The notes under the pieces were generated by a model, which was not told the origin of the DNA, did no database searches, and was given only the letters and a program-made list of their open reading frames with translations. Position numbers and translations under genes: made by a program. A DNA stretch of 64,000 bases from Martelella sp. AD-3 (GTDB taxonomy: Bacteria; Pseudomonadota; Alphaproteobacteria; Rhizobiales; Rhizobiaceae): positions 186,001-250,000 of the forward strand of contig NZ_CP014275.1 in the NCBI RefSeq assembly GCF_001578105.1, read 5' to 3'. Of this stretch, positions 63,537 through 64,000 are shown piece after piece. How positions within the stretch are numbered: position 1 is the stretch's first letter; each line of letters begins with the position of its first letter.

Positions 63537-64000
63537 ATGTCGCAAAGCTTTGCCCCTTCGGCTGCGCTCTTGCGCAGTACCCTTGTCGCGCGTCCATGGC
63601 ATGGTGATGACGAACTGGCACGCGCCTACGAGAACGGCGTTGCGCACACGCAGAAGGCCGACACCAAGCCTCGCCACAACATTGGCAATAAGTATTCCCG
63701 GTTCATCCAGTACGCCCGGCAGAAGGTCACTTCGCCGGATCGTGCCGCCTCACGCGCCCGCAAGCGCTCTTGGGCTGGCGCGAGCAGGCTTCCGAAAGCA
63801 CTGCGCTCGGAGTTCACGGAAGGCGAACGCGCGGCGCTCAGTGTCGTGGCGGAAGAGGTTCTGAAGCATGGCCGCTGTGATCTGCCCCTCGACAAGATCG
63901 CTGCCCTTGCGGGTGTATCCCGCACGACATGCCAGAACGCCTTCAGGAAGGCCAAGGGTGGCCCGTCGCCTTGCATCGCCGTGGAAGAGCGTCCCCAGCG
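63537..64000 (+). CDS. Helix-turn-helix protein of unknown family (5' part)
   Basis: The frame is open from ATG 63537 (with GGAGGGG upstream) to the window edge, 154 codons. It starts MSQSFAPSAALLRSTL and contains HNIGNKYSRFIQYARQKV, a basic stretch, and a helix-turn-helix LPLDKIAALAGVSRTTCQNA near residues 120-139. I do not recognise the family. It follows tRNA-Thr by 292 bp of non-coding DNA that is less GC-rich than the core genes (direct repeats of AATCCGGG near 63336-63355; a CCTCCA/TGGAGG dyad before the gene). It may be a regulatory or replication gene of an element inserted at the tRNA. Confidence 0.6.
   Translation, partial: MSQSFAPSAALLRSTLVARPWHGDDELARAYENGVAHTQKADTKPRHNIGNKYSRFIQYARQKVTSPDRAASRARKRSWAGASRLPKALRSEFTEGERAALSVVAEEVLKHGRCDLPLDKIAALAGVSRTTCQNAFRKAKGGPSPCIAVEERPQ

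Overview
This GC-rich 64 kb window is chromosomal DNA from an alphaproteobacterium of the order Rhizobiales (Hyphomicrobiales), probably Rhizobiaceae-like; a Martelella- or Hoeflea-type genus is only a guess. Supporting signs are the fabA-fabB-fabI/irr block, the murA-DUF2948-hisD-UPF0262-infA-maf run, an Omp2b/RopA-type porin, the imuA-imuB-dnaE2 cassette, a large NAD-glutamate dehydrogenase, a SAM-II riboswitch in front of metA, and rhizobial intergenic palindromes. The gene set is dense and mostly core, and many neighbours overlap by 4 bp.

Layout. 0-10.5 kb: 3' end of NAD-GDH, an UMF1-type MFS carrier, then purH, a heparinase II/III-like protein, rsmB and htpX on the minus strand, followed by sdhAF4-like, nuclease and phosphoribosyltransferase genes. 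10.5-16.5 kb: hexuronate module, with gntR-dctP-dctQ-dctM divergent from uxuA around a perfect 12-bp palindrome, then a divergent marR/DUF1428 pair. 16.5-19.6 kb: FMN riboswitch, ribD, ribBA and ribH. 19.6-28.7 kb: a CHASE4-like/GGDEF/EAL protein, the dnaE2-imuB-imuA mutagenesis cassette, and an Ada-like/Ogt alkylation-repair pair. 28.7-30.8 kb: membrane AraC regulator divergent from a secreted alpha/beta hydrolase. 30.8-38.7 kb: a basic amino acid ABC importer divergent from a guanidino hydrolase, a TetR regulator, an AruH-type transaminase and an AruI-type decarboxylase, read here as an arginine or methylarginine catabolic module. 38.8-43.7 kb: porin, fabI-fabB-fabA and irr. 43.7-47.9 kb: ydcF-like, aldose epimerase, metA, nudix and lysE-type genes. 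48-50.8 kb: copZ-copA behind a CueR-type promoter. 50.8-53.8 kb: adhE behind a perfect FNR/FixK box. 53.9-63 kb: NlpC/P60, M17 peptidase, a TPR lipoprotein, yacG-maf-infA, UPF0262, hisD, DUF2948, murA and a 59-aa ORF. 63.2-64 kb: tRNA-Thr(GGT), then an unfamiliar stretch with the start of a helix-turn-helix gene, possibly the edge of an integrated element.

The most interesting signals are the guanidino-compound cluster with a promoter-overlapping inverted repeat; a -35/-10 promoter abutting a LexA-type box inside the 3' end of imuA; a class-II-spaced FNR box before adhE; twin 18-bp operator-like motifs between the porin and fab genes; MetA with Glu111, which predicts acetyl-CoA use; and the tRNA-Thr junction. 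All assignments come from reading sequence and recalling families; no database search was run.
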